NCBI GenBank assembly: GCA_907163375.1
Contig: CAJQUW010009011.1
Span: forward strand, 310,001-374,000
DNA from: Prostheceraeus crozeri
Lineage: Eukaryota; Platyhelminthes; Polycladida; Euryleptidae
Direction of reading: 5' to 3'
DNA: 64,000 nucleotides
Numbering within the stretch: the first letter of the stretch is position 1; each line of letters opens with the position of its first letter. The notes beneath the pieces were generated by a model. That model worked only from the letters and a program-made list of their open reading frames with translations. It did not search any database and was not told the DNA's origin. Shown here piece by piece: positions 10,326 through 23,196 of the stretch. A program made the position numbers and the translations under genes.

Positions 10326-12437
10326 TCACAGTCATTCAATGTGCTAGGCCCTCGACATGTGGAAAGGTGGGACAAGTTGGGCTATCAGTTGGGTCATGGG
10401 ACAACATGAATCACCCACCCATAGAGTAGGTATATGTAGGGTGTCGACTCAAACAACAGTGAAAATATTTGTATGAAAAGATTCAGTTTTTTGCGGAGAT
10501 CACGCTCCTGCGGTCCAAAAAGTATTTGATCAGTTTCTGAAAAGCTAAATTTTTCAAATTATTCCCGTGTTTATACCTATAGTCTACTACCGAGATCACC
10601 GAGATGAATAGAGTAGTATATCCCTGAAAGTAATGTAGTATGTAATGAGTATATCCCTACTCTATGAGTACTATGAAACACGTTGGATATCAGAAGGAGT
10701 GAACAATTAAATACAAAGATATTAAATATCTTTGGAGTGAACATTTGCTAACAAGCATCTTAATCAAGCGGAAATTAAGTTGATTATCAAAGGAATTTTA
10801 TGAGCTGCATTGCAAGTCTTCATAAAAACGTCGACATCTTATTGTGGTTTTCTGGCTGAAATTTCAAGTTTTTAATTCCATTTTCATCGGTATAATTAAT
10901 TTTATGATTCACGCAAATATGACTAGTGATGCGGACCCATTTACTTGTTTTAAGTTAATTGAGAGGTTGACATTACACGGAGGATTTGTAAAATGCGATT
11001 ATTCCTTCTGCTTTGCTACCACAATCAGTCAAATCCAAAATTTCTCCAAAAGTTCCAAAACTTGCATATCTCACATGTGATGCTGGGTCTCATTCGAGTT
11101 CATTTAATAAAATCGAAACTGTATACACAAAAGGATTAAATTATTGCTGAGTTGCTACTCTACCAAATCTATGCATCTATCTAATCTGTTTGATCAGGAA
11201 AACATTCAAATAAAGTAGCATCGATCATGGCATCGATCACTTGGTGTGCGAGGAACGCATACAAGTATAGGTCTAAGCAATTTAATCATAATACGAATCA
11301 ACCTTTTAATGTGCCCGACGCCAAATCTTCCACGCAGCTCCATACCCATGGCGTTCCGTGCACGTCACGTCACTCACTCACAACTACAACTCCTCTGATG
11401 CTGGGTGAACAATAGGAACGGAGAATAACCCAGCCGTACGTGGACCGCGTGTCATGGGCGTAGGCGACGCATCAGGGGTGCAGGGGGCATTGTCCCTCTC
11501 ACTTCTGAAGGCACTATTTCTGTAATTTTATGAACACAATATTCATATTTTGGCGAATTTAATGTATCACGTTTTATCGTGTATATAACGCGCACCTCTA
11601 ATTTCTCTTCCGATCGCGCGTTGTAAAATGTAATTAATTCATTAATAGATGGCAAATATCTTAATGTGATAATTAGCTGAAGATGATCGCTTGCAATATG
11701 ATAAACACTTGTCCAGTGACGTCAACATCTGTGCACACAGCGGGATTTAGACCAGGAACTGCATAGCAGAGCTGCATAGTGGAATGATGACTAAAATCCG
11801 GAATCCATTCAGGCTTTGTGCATGTTGAGATGAGTAGCTCATATATTGATGAATTTGACAGGCAGGTCAGCAATCTTTCGAAGGTTTAATCCACTATTCA
11901 AACATGTGTTTCACTGCTCTTTCTCAAGACGATCAATTGAGAAGTGAAATGCAGAAAGTTTCGCTAATTTTCTTGACTTAGGATCATCATCGCTATACCG
12001 CCTCCACCTGCCTCTCAGTCATCCCTAAATTTATAGCTTTGTTAGACCGAATCAGTTCATTTTATTCCACGTCTTCGACACCGCACGCTCGATCCTCATT
12101 ATGTGAGTGCTAACATGTTGCTTCGTCAAATCGATCCATGAAAATTCATCTGGATGATCAGGCATCGTTTTAATTCCTCTGAGACTCAAATCAAGGTGCA
12201 TGATTTGCAAAAACGATTTCCGAAGTGAGTGAGACCCTAAATTATAGATATACATAAATTGGCTTCCAGTGCATGCTACACTATCATTTTCGGATGCTTT
12301 AAATAGTACAAGCAAAATGAAAATGGATTCTATGAAAATAGAAAATGTGTGGAACCTCACATTTTCATCAAATAGAAAACAAGCATGAAAAGTTGTCGCA
12401 TGGGAAAATATTACATTTTATCAGTTAAGATGACACT
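10326..12437. other. No clear gene; AT-rich flank before the tandem duplication
   Basis: 10.43-10.80 kb repeats the spacer at 8.72-9.04 kb. The remainder up to 12,437 is single-copy within the window. No domain or splice structure was recognised apart from the weak ORF at 12,052-12,360. Confidence 0.6.
12052..12360 (-). CDS. Weak candidate: 102-aa ORF with signal-peptide-like start
   Basis: The ATG-led frame opens with a hydrophobic stretch (IFIESIFILLVLFKA, about residues 8-22) that could be a signal peptide. It continues with a single cysteine near residue 30 and the leucine-containing text LQIMHLDLSLRGIKTMP, loosely reminiscent of a leucine-rich-repeat turn. I recognise no family. It lies just outside the tandem duplication. 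A chance ORF is at least as likely as a gene. Confidence 0.2.
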   Translation of the reverse strand: MRFHTFSIFIESIFILLVLFKASENDSVACTGSQFMYIYNLGSHSLRKSFLQIMHLDLSLRGIKTMPDHPDEFSWIDLTKQHVSTHIMRIERAVSKTWNKMN

Positions 12438-13469
12438 ACCGCATTTACAATATCTGAATAACTTTTATGACTATCATTTAAATAGCTATAATGATTATTA
12501 ATTAATTCATTACATAGTTTGTACATGGCTTGGGTAAGTGCAAAGTATAAGATATCATAATTTCATAATTTGACTAATCCAATATAGAGTATTTCAGACG
12601 CTATGAGAGCTTGTCTTTAGAGTCAATGCACTGCCCTTATAATGCATGATTTAAAAATATAATGTAATAGCCCTGAAGATGGATGGTCATAGCGACTGAA
12701 ACTACAATGAAAAGAAAAATACCTTTTGCGACCGATTTGTATTATGATAAAAACAAAGTCTTTCGGAGTGATTAAATTTTGCAGCCTATTTTTAATATTT
12801 TACCCAGATATACTACATAATGGGTTAATTAGCTGTAAATTTCACACTTAATCATTTTTTTATCTTTCTACGCTTTTTACGGTTGGCAATATTGACGAAG
12901 GTAGGCAGAATTGACGAAAATAGACAATTTGTATGTATACATGCGCAACCCTGCGCACGTCTAAATTGAATACAACGTTCCCAAGAATATGATTTCTTGT
13001 CCCCCCTCTTTGGAAAATGATGCGCCGGCCTTGGTCATGGGCAGTTCTGCCAGTTATGTCAGCTGCTAGTCGAACACTTATGCAAATGCCAACATCACGT
13101 GCTCCGCACATAATCGGGGCTGAAGAGGTTAAGTTAAGTCTATACTTTATCCATATAGTAGGTATGTAATAGGCAGAGTAGCAACTGAACGTTTATTAAA
13201 TCCAATGTGCATGCATTTTTGATTCCATCATATGAACTTGAGTTGAGACTCAGTACCACATGTGAGATATGCAAATTTTTGCACTTAGAAGAAATGTAGG
13301 CTTATACGAACTAGACTGATTATGATGGCAATACAGAGGAAAGACAAGTAATTTACAAATCCTCCATGTCATGATAACTTAGGAGAGGTAATAGTTTGTT
13401 GAATTAGCAATTCGATGGGTTACCACTACGTTAAAAATAGACACGATGCGGTAGGCTACAGCTATCTGA

Positions 13470-13770
13470 GTGAACTTCTTGTAGGTGAAACTGGTCGTTC
13501 ATTAACCACTAGAGTAAATGAACACAAAAAGGGATCTGAAGAATAACAATTTGAATAATGTTATACATGTTCATTCCATCAATTGTGATCATTCTTTTAA
13601 TTATGACGATTCTGAAATGATCAATGTAATGAAACGGTCAATCTAAATCCTGGCCTGAATCACGTAAATAAACACGTGGCCCAACTTGCTCGTGGTATCG
13701 GTTTACGCGTTCATCGCGATGGAAGTCCATCTTTGCCTTCACCTGTGCAATGAATCTGTCTATTGCATCA
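13470..13770 (+). pseudogene. Penelope-like GIY-YIG endonuclease scrap (copy 1)
   Basis: In one frame the text reads SELLVGETGRSLTTRVNEHK, matching the core of GIY-YIG endonucleases (consensus YxGETGRSLxxRLxEHK) found at the C-terminus of Penelope-like retroelements. Further on, CDHSFNYDDSEMINVMKRS resembles the usual following helix region, and GLRVHRDGSPSLPSPV resembles the terminal NRDGG segment. Stops and frame changes lie between these blocks. No reverse transcriptase is visible upstream, so this is only the 3' end of an old copy. Confidence 0.45.
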
Positions 13771-13963
13771 TCCCTCTAACTGTCTCATGCGTCCTCTCAA
13801 ATTTTCATTCCCATGATTATGCTCGCTGAATGACGAGTGAAAGCTCGGGATAATATTTTCCTTTCTGAACATTGTGATTTTTATTTTGGATTCTACATGT
13901 ATATAGACCTATAAATAGCCCAGCTTTTACTTTATTTAAATCCTTCAGCTTCATGTAAGCTCT

Positions 13964-15044
13964 ACAGTGTAAATCTCTCAATACCAATCACATACGAAGG
14001 ATGCATGCCAAAATATTTTTTTGGTATATTTCTGTATTCTCTTGGTATATAGTTGTATGCTTTTCGTATGTTATTTCAAATGTGGTATGCTTCACATACT
14101 AAAGCCATACCAGCACAATGTTAAAAGAAAGCATCAATCATGTCCAAGGTATCTTGATTTAAGGTCTTTTGTCAATAAAGATTACACTAATGTTACTACT
14201 GCTCCGTAAGTAGTGAGATAATTACATTCAAGAGTGATACTCTCAATACTGAATTCGATTTTAATTAAGTAAGTCTAAGGCATTTCATGAATAATCAATA
14301 AATATTCAATCATCAACCTTATATATCAATTATATATCAATATTATTATATCAATATTATTATATCAATATTATATATCAATTATATCAATTATACCTTA
14401 TGTAATTTTGAAAAAAAGCATATTATCAATCCGAAATAAAAACACATTATAATTCATGAACGCAAAAATAGTTATGTTTGAGATATATAAGTCAACATGA
14501 TTGCAAGGAACATATCGTTTGAATGAACCGATGTTTATCAACTTGGCTCATAAAGTAGAGCTGACTAAGCGTTCTGTTAATGTTGCTAGACAAGTAGCAA
14601 CGACGACAATCTCGTGGAGCATAAAATTCTCAAAAAATCGAATCTAGTTAAATATCACTCTATCAAACAAAAAATATTCGCGACTAGTATTACTGAAAAA
14701 AGTTATTTGACAGTAGTATGTAATACACACATTTTTTGCTATGTGACTTAAGGCTGCACATACCAAATACTTTTCAGAGGCATACGAATAAGGATGAATT
14801 TGCATCGGGTATCGTTCATAAAACATACTAACAACTCGTATTTCAGTGTAATACAGCCAATCACAATTAGAATAGTTCGCATTGCTACATAACAATCACA
14901 TACGAAAGTAAGTGAGATTTGGTATGAAAAACATACCAGATCTTTGTAAGCATACGAGAATCTCGCATCAGATGTTAGTTTCAAATTGCATGTGATTTTG
15001 GTATATGTTTGTATGAAATTTTCGTATCCAGCGATTTGCAGTGT
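13964..15044 (+). mobile_element. TIR element A (~1.08 kb), non-autonomous (copy 1)
   Basis: The left end reads ACAGTGTAAATCTCTCAATA and the right end, reversed, ACACTGCAAATCGCTGGATA, so the termini are inverted repeats of about 25 bp that continue into CATACGA-rich subterminal DNA. The left end is preceded by TA, compatible with a Tc1/mariner-type TA target. Internally the motif CATACGA recurs many times in both orientations, including the near-palindrome CATACGAGAATCTCGCATC. No transposase is seen. A diverged copy in reverse orientation lies at 34,063-35,046. Confidence 0.7.
14319..14397. repeat. TATATCAA/TATTATATCAA minisatellite
   Basis: Irregular tandem repeats of TATATCAAT and TATTATATCAA lie inside TIR element A. 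The second copy is at 22,471-22,549 and has the same repeat number by eye. Confidence 0.7.
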
Positions 15045-15577
15045 GCGCACAAATATTAACCTTTGATTCACTCTCAGCACATTCGCTTGATTTCAAAATA
15101 TTTAACAATACATTTCTAGATTGTTCTGATCTTTCTACCTGCACCTCGTAGTGACCTCTGATAGCTATAATATGTCAAAAGTAATTTTATGTGAAGCAAC
15201 TGCATTGTCTACAAAGCTAAGAAATTAATAGACAATTTTATTGCTCTATCAGGCAAAATTGAGCTAAGTCTTCCAAAATTTTGACTAGGAAAAACTCTGA
15301 AATGAGCTGAGGGAAGCTATGAAATATTCTTAAACATAATATCCATCAAGAAAGAATTGATGCGAGACATGAAACTGGTTGTGCTTTTCAGAAATTCAAC
15401 TCAAGTCTGGTTTAAAAGTAATACTGCCAGACTTCTGTGGTTCTATGCCATGGTAAACGGTTTGTGTTTGATTAAAACTCGTTACTTTTTCTATTTCTGC
15501 ATATTTTTTTCTTATTTCTCACTATCTTTTGTGCTTTGTGACGATCATATGAAGTATCTGCATGATTTATATTTTGA

Positions 15578-15603
15578 TGATATATATATATATATATATA
15601 TAC
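15578..15603. repeat. (TA)n microsatellite
   Basis: A run of TA dinucleotides lies immediately left of TIR element B. The second copy (about 23,731-23,749) is three TA units shorter, one of the few indels separating the duplicated segments. Confidence 0.8.
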
Positions 15604-15611
15604 GCCTACTA

Positions 15612-16929
15612 CTGGGTAAAATCGGGTATTATCGACAGTAAAATGGTTTTCGGGATCTCACGGCTGTATTTCTTGGTTTTGATATGAACTGTGATATCCA
15701 ACTGATATCTTCTTACTCCAATTTTCTAGTTTATCGATTGAATTTACGATTCTAGGTGAAAACCAAGGTGTGTGAACTAAAATGATGCTCGTATAATATC
15801 GACACTTTGTCGGGTAATATCGACAGTCCCAAAGAGAAGAGTTAAAATTTGCTAGGTATAGTAGTCTAAAGACATTATGTACGAATATTGTATGAAGCGA
15901 AACTTAAGATATTTGTTGTTTCTTTGACAGTTCGAGAAGGTGGAATTTCATGACTGAGAGGAGTCTAGATAGGCGAGTCCATCTTCGTCAAAAAAAAAGA
16001 ATTCAGCACATTTTTCATGCATGGAACGCAAGCGCATAGCGCAGCGGAGAGTGATGAAGTTATGCATTTTCAGACAATCAAAGAGACAATTGCAGATGTG
16101 TAAAATGTAGTTTACTATAATATATAGTGTCTCCAGTTTATCTTACTTGTCTTTTTTTATGCTTTTTTCCGGGAACTGTTGATGTCGCTCTGCAATGTGT
16201 CGATATCATGCGAATATCATTACAGACTGCACACCTCACTTTCTACCTCATCAGAAATTAAATCGATGGATAAATGGATTCGAGTAAGAAGAGATTATTT
16301 TGGATATCATAGTTCATATCAAAATTGAGAAATTCAACCGTGAGAGCCCTAAAACTGTTTTGAACTGTCGATATTACCCGCCATTTTCCACGCATGGTCT
16401 GAATAGACCTAATAATTCAGGGATGCATTCAAATCTTGTGAAGGCGATATTCTATGAGACAGCAAACAATAATGAAAAAATACTGTCGATTTAGTCAGTA
16501 TCTTGCTAAAAAAGTGCTGTTTGATGCTATCAACAGTAAAGTGTCGACATTACCCGACATTTTTGCATCGACTTCATGTGATAATATAAATTAAAACAAC
16601 TAAAGGATTTGACGGAGTAAATACTATTCAGTGAAACTACATTCCCCTATGCTATGGAATAACCAAGCACAGGTGTCAGATGGCGTGTGAAGAAGCTGAC
16701 TGATTTGCGATGATTGGGGCAGTTTATTGTAGAATTCGGCGACTCACTTCAAGCTTCGATATCTGTCAGGATGAGGCAATCAGAAGTGCTCCACCAAGCC
16801 TCTGTTGTACTTTTGCGAGTCAACTACTTGTTGGTGCAATTTGCTGCACGTATAGATGAGTTCCTAAAGTCCTAGAGCTTCATTTTAGAAAATTGGCTTA
16901 ACTGTCGATATTACCCGACTTTACCCAAT
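15612..16929 (+). mobile_element. TIR element B (~1.3 kb) with CTGTCGATATTACCCG subterminal repeats (copy 1)
   Basis: The left end TGGGTAAAATCGGGTATTAT is mirrored at the right end, ending ATTACCCGACTTTACCCA, a TIR of about 27 bp (15,613-15,639 and 16,901-16,927). The inner TIR motif CTGTCGATATTACCCG, or its complement, is repeated inside at 15,811, 16,365, about 16,541 (one base different) and 16,902. Clustered subterminal repeats of this kind are typical transposase-binding sites. No transposase ORF is visible, and no clear target duplication. Confidence 0.6.
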
Positions 16930-18500
16930 TGCAATGTGATCTTAGACTCACATCCTATAGGACAAATTAAACCTGGTTGATAATGAAATAAACTACATGC
17001 ACAATGAAATCATTTTATAGCGTGCTCATCACGAGCTCATTGCGGTACTTAGAAATGATGCCGCGGTGCGAGTCCCCGGTGCGAAGTCTGTGGACCCCTG
17101 ATTTACAACATTCTCTATCACTTTTCTCTCTCAATTTTTTTCTTTTTTGTGTGTTCTCTTCTAAGCCTTGGGAAAGGAAGAAAATTCATTCGAATATTGA
17201 ATGCTTTGCTCAGATACATGTATGCATGCAGCCATATTAGATCTGACGTGTTAAGTTAAGAAAACCTTTAAAACATACGTTTTCATATGTTGTTTGACAA
17301 GTTCGTGTGAAACAAAGAAGCAGCAAAGGCTGTGAGAATAGCAGTCAAAGATTCTTTTGTTACAATATATTTTAAGCAAGAAAGTTAAAACGCTAGAACG
17401 CGGACAAAATCTCCTTTATTAAATCACAACTGTAGAGACACAAGATAGACAAATACATGCTGTCAGCAATTGTATATGAACAATGAACTGTTGAAAGCAA
17501 GTTCTATTAAAGACACTTAGATAGAAAGATTGAAAAGAAATCATTCATCAAATTTGGATAAAATATTCGCTGTACTGTGCTGTGAGAAATCAAAGCAAGT
17601 AGAATCATGAAGGTGAGCAAATGACTTTCATTATTATAGGCTAAGCTATATCAATTTAGCTTAAGCATATGATATATACATATGATAATTGCCGCAAACA
17701 TTCAACTGTATAATTGAGTCTCATTTAATATCACAGTCAGCTTTCGCTGAATATCAAACTCAGCAGATGGGTCAGGAAATGCATCAGAAAAAAATTTGTA
17801 ATTTTGCCAAAACGTAATTGGATTGGTGGAAAGTAAAACCCTGCCTCCTTACACCTGAGATAATTAGAATAGACTTAACAATGTTACAAACTTATCACAA
17901 TTCCTATCGGTATTAGAATCAAAACAATGAATGGTCTAGTATGATAAAGCAATATGCTTTGACCTACATGTTGTTATTAAACTTAACTTACAAAAAATTA
18001 CAATTATTAATGAAACTGCTGTACTTAAAATTCCTACTAATTATTTACTGACTTTGGAGAGTTGAGACCTACCTACAGTAAAAATTATTTCAATTGAGTA
18101 CTCTGTAAATTGGAGCCGTTTATATTGAGAAACATCACTTATATCGAACATATAGTTAGTTCAGTAGCCAAGGGCCATCATTGTTGTAACTTCGGAAGAG
18201 CAAATGATGACCACAGTAAAAAATTGCTTTTCTGACTTTGTCGGAAATGAAATAGTAGACTTACCCTACTTCATATCATTCTCTGCGAGCATCATTATAA
18301 GAGATATTCATATGCTTCGATCATCTGCAGAAGGAATAGGTATGAATTAATTTAATCAAGATTGACTTTATTGAGTCATCGATATAGCAATTTTTCAATT
18401 CATGCCAGTCATTATAGAACATTAATAGGATTTAACAAGATGTTTCCTTAACAAGACAATAACAATAACGAACCAAATTGAAACTTCAAAAACTACGTGA

Positions 18501-18565
18501 TAGTTATCGCACTCTAGGATTAGTCGAGTCCGAAGGTCTAGACGAAGCCGAGAGTGCGATAACTA
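18501..18565. repeat. Foldback hairpin (copy 1)
   Basis: TAGTTATCGCACTCT and its exact complement AGAGTGCGATAACTA are separated by 35 bp containing CCGAAGGTCTAGACGAAG. A 15-bp perfect stem suggests a small foldback element or MITE remnant. The same hairpin is at 26,047-26,111. Confidence 0.6.
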
Positions 18566-19430
18566 CCTTATTGCTTGACAGCGCGGCGGAAACGAATTGC
18601 ACGGTTTCAGCACGCTGTCATACTTTGATGCTTTAATCAACCATTTAGAAAATTATTTGCAGACCACGCTTCAATCTATTCATCTTATCATTAGTATATC
18701 TTATTCATTACTGTCCTTCAACAGGAAAAAGAATTATCCGATAGAGCGCGAAGTTAGCGTCTTCGTAGCGTATTCCTTCATGAAATGACGCTATGTCAAT
18801 TAGACTGAGTATGACAGTAGAATGTTTTGGACAACTTCGGTCATAGAAATTGACAACAATAAAACCTCTAGAATGGAAATTAAGCTTCATGCAATGCACA
18901 ATAACGGCACATAAATCGCACGCATTTTCACTTAGATGCACCTGCCAACGTCTGTATCATTGGCTTAGAATCAGTCACATGAGTAAATCGAAGGTTTTAA
19001 TTGGTTCTTCATGCCCCAACTTATTTCCCCCGGATGTGCCGCGACCTTGAGTCAATTTCCATTCTAGCGACTAACTTCAGATAAACAATTTATTTCTATG
19101 ACTTCGGTAGATAATTGCCATTGATAATAATTCGATTTCTATGGCTTGTCGAATGTTTCATTATAGAAATCTCAAGGTGAGAGCTATCTTAGCGTTGTTC
19201 ATCGAAATATTTGGCAGGTGTTTCAGAATAACTCCATACTTAACCATTTTAAATATCAACTGTTCTATTTCTATGTTCTGAAATAAGAGTCTGCATACAG
19301 CGAATTTTTGTATACAATGATTTTTCTAATTTTGTAATGAAATCTGATCGTTTGAAGTAAAAAAAAAGCTGATCGCAATGTACCAAGTAAGCCAAAGTGT
19401 TTCGTTTAATTACTGTTAGATTCGTTCCAA

Positions 19431-19908
19431 GTGAGTGACTTTGACGCAACAAAGTTTGATTTAATAGTCAAACTAAAGAAAGAAAATGTGATGAACAATG
19501 TCGATGAGGCCGTTAAAATTAAAATGGACTCATTTGAAAAGACACAAAGACCCCAAAGCAGCGCAATTCAAGAGAAATACCATGTTTTAAAACTAAGGGC
19601 GTTTGCTAAATCAAATGGATGTGATGATCAATTCGAGAATTTTGATACAAAAGATCTGGACTTACTAATGAGAGTTTTATTCTAGTTTATGCAAGGAAGA
19701 TGGAGATCCTCATTCATGTGCGTCGTTTTTATGTGTCAGAGCGGCAATTCATCGTCACTTATCAAACGCCACACAATGCAAATTGTTCAACTTAATTGAA
19801 GACCGTCAATTCATTTTTTCAAACAACATGTTAAAGACGAAGATGGCAGAAAGCAGAAAAGCCGGAAAGGTTGTAAAACATTTTGATATGATTAATGAAA
19901 TGAAATGA
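19431..19908 (+). pseudogene. Crypton-type recombinase / DUF3504-like fragment (copy 1)
   Basis: The 84-aa frame (19,431-19,685) has an acidic N-terminus, then LRAFAKSNGCDDQFENFDTK and DLDLLMRVLF. After the stop, another frame continues with DGDPHSCASFLCVRAAIHRH and LSNATQCKLFNLIED, then MLKTKMAESRKAGK. The order matches the N-terminal core of Crypton tyrosine recombinases and their domesticated relatives (QRICH1, ZMYM, KCTD1): a small helical domain, 'YxxSSLxxIRxxIxRHL', then the F-x-x-S-N-x-x-x-x-x-x-x-L-K helix. A TAG after residue 84 and a frame change break it. The catalytic tyrosine-recombinase half is not seen. Confidence 0.5.
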
Positions 19909-21621
19909 TATTTCAGTGAAATGATACTTACTCCAATGCACTGGAAGGAGCGCTATCTATGCCAATTATGAGTGCTCTTGTCCTGATTTAGTCATGGACT
20001 CCTATATATGAGTCCATGATTTAGTATAGACTAGACAAAAAATCTATGGACTAGATCTGTGAATAGATATTTTCACAATTGATCAGGCTAAATTTCTATT
20101 CAAAAACTCTTGATAATCATAGACATATCAGTCACAATCTGTCCTTGATCAATCATGCACTAGTTGCCGAAATAACTAATAGAATGGAAGTATCTTGTTT
20201 ATGTGTAACGATGGCACAAAGTAAAATCTATGGTTTATCTATAAATTTTGATCAAAGACATTGCATCATAACCAAACCATTTGTCAATTTTCATGTATTG
20301 GTGGTAGTTGCTAACAGAAAATTGAAAGTTATTCTTAAAGAAAATTTTTAGTGAGAAGGTAGCATTGCTTCAAATGAAACAGCCTACTTTTCCATGGAAG
20401 ACTGTAGTGTGTATATGTGTAGCAGTCATTGACAACTAGAATCCAATTTTTTATTATTGGAATACAAATTAATATTTGGTTCACAGAGTCATAATTCAAG
20501 GTGGTCAGTATACTGATTGTGAGAACATCTCCAGAAATAACAGATAATAATTCAAATTATTGGATAATTTCTCATTCAAGCGAAAGAAGACCGCATTTAC
20601 AATATCTGAATAACTTTTATGACTATCATTTAAATATCTATAATGATTATTAATTAATTCATTACATAGTTTGTACATGGCTTGGGTAAGTGCAAAGTAT
20701 AAGATATCATAATTTCATAATTTGACTAATCCAATATAGAGTATTTCAGACGCTATGAGAGCTTGTCTTTAGAGTCAATGCACTGCCCTTATAATGCATG
20801 ATTTAAAAATATAATGTAATAGCCCTGAAGATGGATGGTCATAGCGACTGAAACTACAATGAAAAGAAAAATACCTTTTGCGACCGATTTGTATTATGAT
20901 AAAAACAAAGTCTTTCGGAGTGATTAAATTTTGCAGCCTATTTTTAATATTTTACCCAGATATACTACATAATGGGTTAATTAGCTGTAAATTTCACACT
21001 TAATCATTTTTTTATCTTTCTACGCTTTTTACGGTTGGCAATATTGACGAAGGTAGGCAGAATTGACGAAAATAGACAATTTGTATGTATACATGCGCAA
21101 CCCTGCGCACGTCTAAATTGAATACAACGTTCCCAAGAATATGATTTCTTGTCCCCCCTCTTTGGAAAATGATGCGCCGGCCTTGGTCATGGGCAGTTCT
21201 GCCAGTTATGTCAGCTGCTAGTCGAACACTTATGCAAATGCCAACATCACGTGCTCCGCACATAATCGGGGCTGAAGAGGTTAAGTTAAGTCTATACTTT
21301 ATCCATATAGTAGGTATGTAATAGGCAGAGTAGCAACTGAACATTTATTAAATCCAATGTGCATGCATTTTTGATTCCATCATATGAACTTGAGTTGAGA
21401 CTCAGTACCACATGTGAGATATGCAAATTTTTGCACTTAGAAGAAATGTAGGCTTATACGAACTAGACTGATTATGATGGCAATACAGAGGAAAGACAAG
21501 TAATTTACAAATCCTCCATGTCATGATAACTTAGGAGAGGTAATAGTTTGTTGAATTAGCAATTCGATGGGTTACCACTACGTTAAAAATAGACACGATG
21601 CGGTAGGCTACAGCTATCTGA

Positions 21622-21922
21622 GTGAACTTCTTGTAGGTGAAACTGGTCGTTCATTAACCACTAGAGTAAATGAACACAAAAAGGGATCTGAAGAATAACA
21701 ATTTGAATAATGTTATACATGTTCATTCCATCAATTGTGATCATTCTTTTAATTATGACGATTCTGAAATGATCAATGTAATGAAACGGTCAATCTAAAT
21801 CCTGGCCTGAATCACGTAAATAAACACGTGGCCCAACTTGCTCGTGGTATCGGTTTACGCGTTCATCGCGATGGAAGTCCATCTTTGCCTTCACCTGTGC
21901 AATGAATCCGTCTATTGCATCA
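21622..21922 (+). pseudogene. Penelope-like GIY-YIG endonuclease scrap (copy 2)
   Basis: Duplicate of 13,470-13,770, differing by a single substitution seen by eye. The breaks are the same, so the element was already dead before the duplication. Confidence 0.45.
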
Positions 21923-22115
21923 TCCCTCTAACTGTCTCATGCGTCCTCTCAAATTTTCATTCCCATGATTATGCTCGCTGAATGACGAGTGAAAGCTCGG
22001 GATAATATTTTCCTTTCTGAACATTGTGATTTTTATTTTGGATTCTACATGTATATAGACCTATAAATAGCCCAGCTTTTACTTTATTTAAATCCTTCAG
22101 CTTCATGTAAGCTCT

Positions 22116-23196
22116 ACAGTGTAAATCTCTCAATACCAATCACATACGAAGGATGCATGCCAAAATATTTTTTTGGTATATTTCTGTATTCTCTTGGTAT
22201 ATAGTTGTATGCTTTTCGTATGTTATTTCAAATGTGGTATGCTTCACATACTAAAGCCATACCAGCACAATGTTAAAAGAAAGCATCAATCATGTCCAAG
22301 GTATCTTGATTTAAGGTCTTTTGTCAATAAAGATTACACTAATGTTACTACTGCTCCGTAAGTAGTGAGATAATTACATTCAAGAGTGATACTCTCAATA
22401 CTGAATTCGATTTTAATTAAGTAAGTCTAAGGCATTTCATGAATAATCAATAAATATTCAATCATCAACCTTATATATCAATTATATATCAATATTATTA
22501 TATCAATATTATTATATCAATATTATATATCAATTATATCAATTATACCTTATGTAATTTTGAAAAAAAGCATATTATCAATCCGAAATAAAAACACATT
22601 ATAATTCATGAACGCAAAAATAGTTATGTTTGAGATATATAAGTCAACATGATTGCAAGGAACACATCGTTTGAATGAACCGATGTTTATCAACTTGGCT
22701 CATAAAGTAGAGCTGACTAAGCGTTCTGTTAATGTTGCTAGACAAGTAGCAACGACGACAATCTCGTGGAGCATAAAATTCTCAAAAAATCGAATCTAGT
22801 TAAATATCACTCTATCAAACAAAAAATATTCGCGACTAGTATTACTGAAAAAAGTTATTTGACAGTAGTATGTAATACACACATTTTTTGCTATGTGACT
22901 TAAGGCTGCACATACCAAATACTTTTCAGAGGCATACGAATAAGGATGAATTTGCATCGGGTATCGTTCATAAAACATACTAACAACTCGTATTTCAGTG
23001 TAATACAGCCAATCACAATTAGAATAGTTCGCATTGCTACATAACAATCACATACGAAAGTAAGTGAGATTTGGTATGAAAAACATACCAGATCTTTGTA
23101 AGCATACGAGAATCTCGTATCAGATGTTAGTTTCAAATTGCATGTGATTTTGGTATATGTTTGTATGAAATTTTCGTATCCAGCGATTTGCAGTGT
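22116..23196 (+). mobile_element. TIR element A (copy 2)
   Basis: Duplicate of 13,964-15,044 with about three substitutions. One of them turns the internal CATACGAGAATCTCGCATC into a more perfect palindrome, and another alters the right flank (GTACGC in place of GTGCGC). Confidence 0.7.

Larger units (their letters stand above)
12438..20589 (+). repeat. Tandem duplication, copy 1 (8152 bp)
   Basis: The unit begins ACCGCATTTACAATATC at 12,438 and ends TTCAAGCGAAAGAAG at about 20,589, where copy 2 begins at once with the same ACCGCATTT. Sequence is nearly identical to copy 2, with about twenty substitutions noted by eye over 7.5 kb. Copy 1 is longer because copy 2 lost 611 bp (matching 15,779-16,389), 24-25 bp (near 19,346) and three TA units near 15,580. 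It contains a Penelope-like scrap, two TIR elements, a foldback hairpin and a Crypton-like fragment. Confidence 0.95.

Noticed and set aside
11448-11520. GC-rich ATGGGCGTAGGCGACG... block as the end of a known MITE
   Set aside because: It looks like a style of element end I have seen, but no second end or target duplication could be located.
12860-13111. 83-aa minus-strand ORF (and 110-aa version in copy 2)
   Set aside because: The length difference between nearly identical copies comes from one substitution upstream; no domain is seen, so coding is not supported.
14319-14397. CRISPR-like array
   Set aside because: The units are irregular AT-rich minisatellite repeats without unique spacers, and the genome is eukaryotic.
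20079-20351. 90-aa plus-strand ORF present in both tandem copies
   Set aside because: It starts without an ATG, lacks a domain, and its presence in both copies follows simply from the recent duplication.
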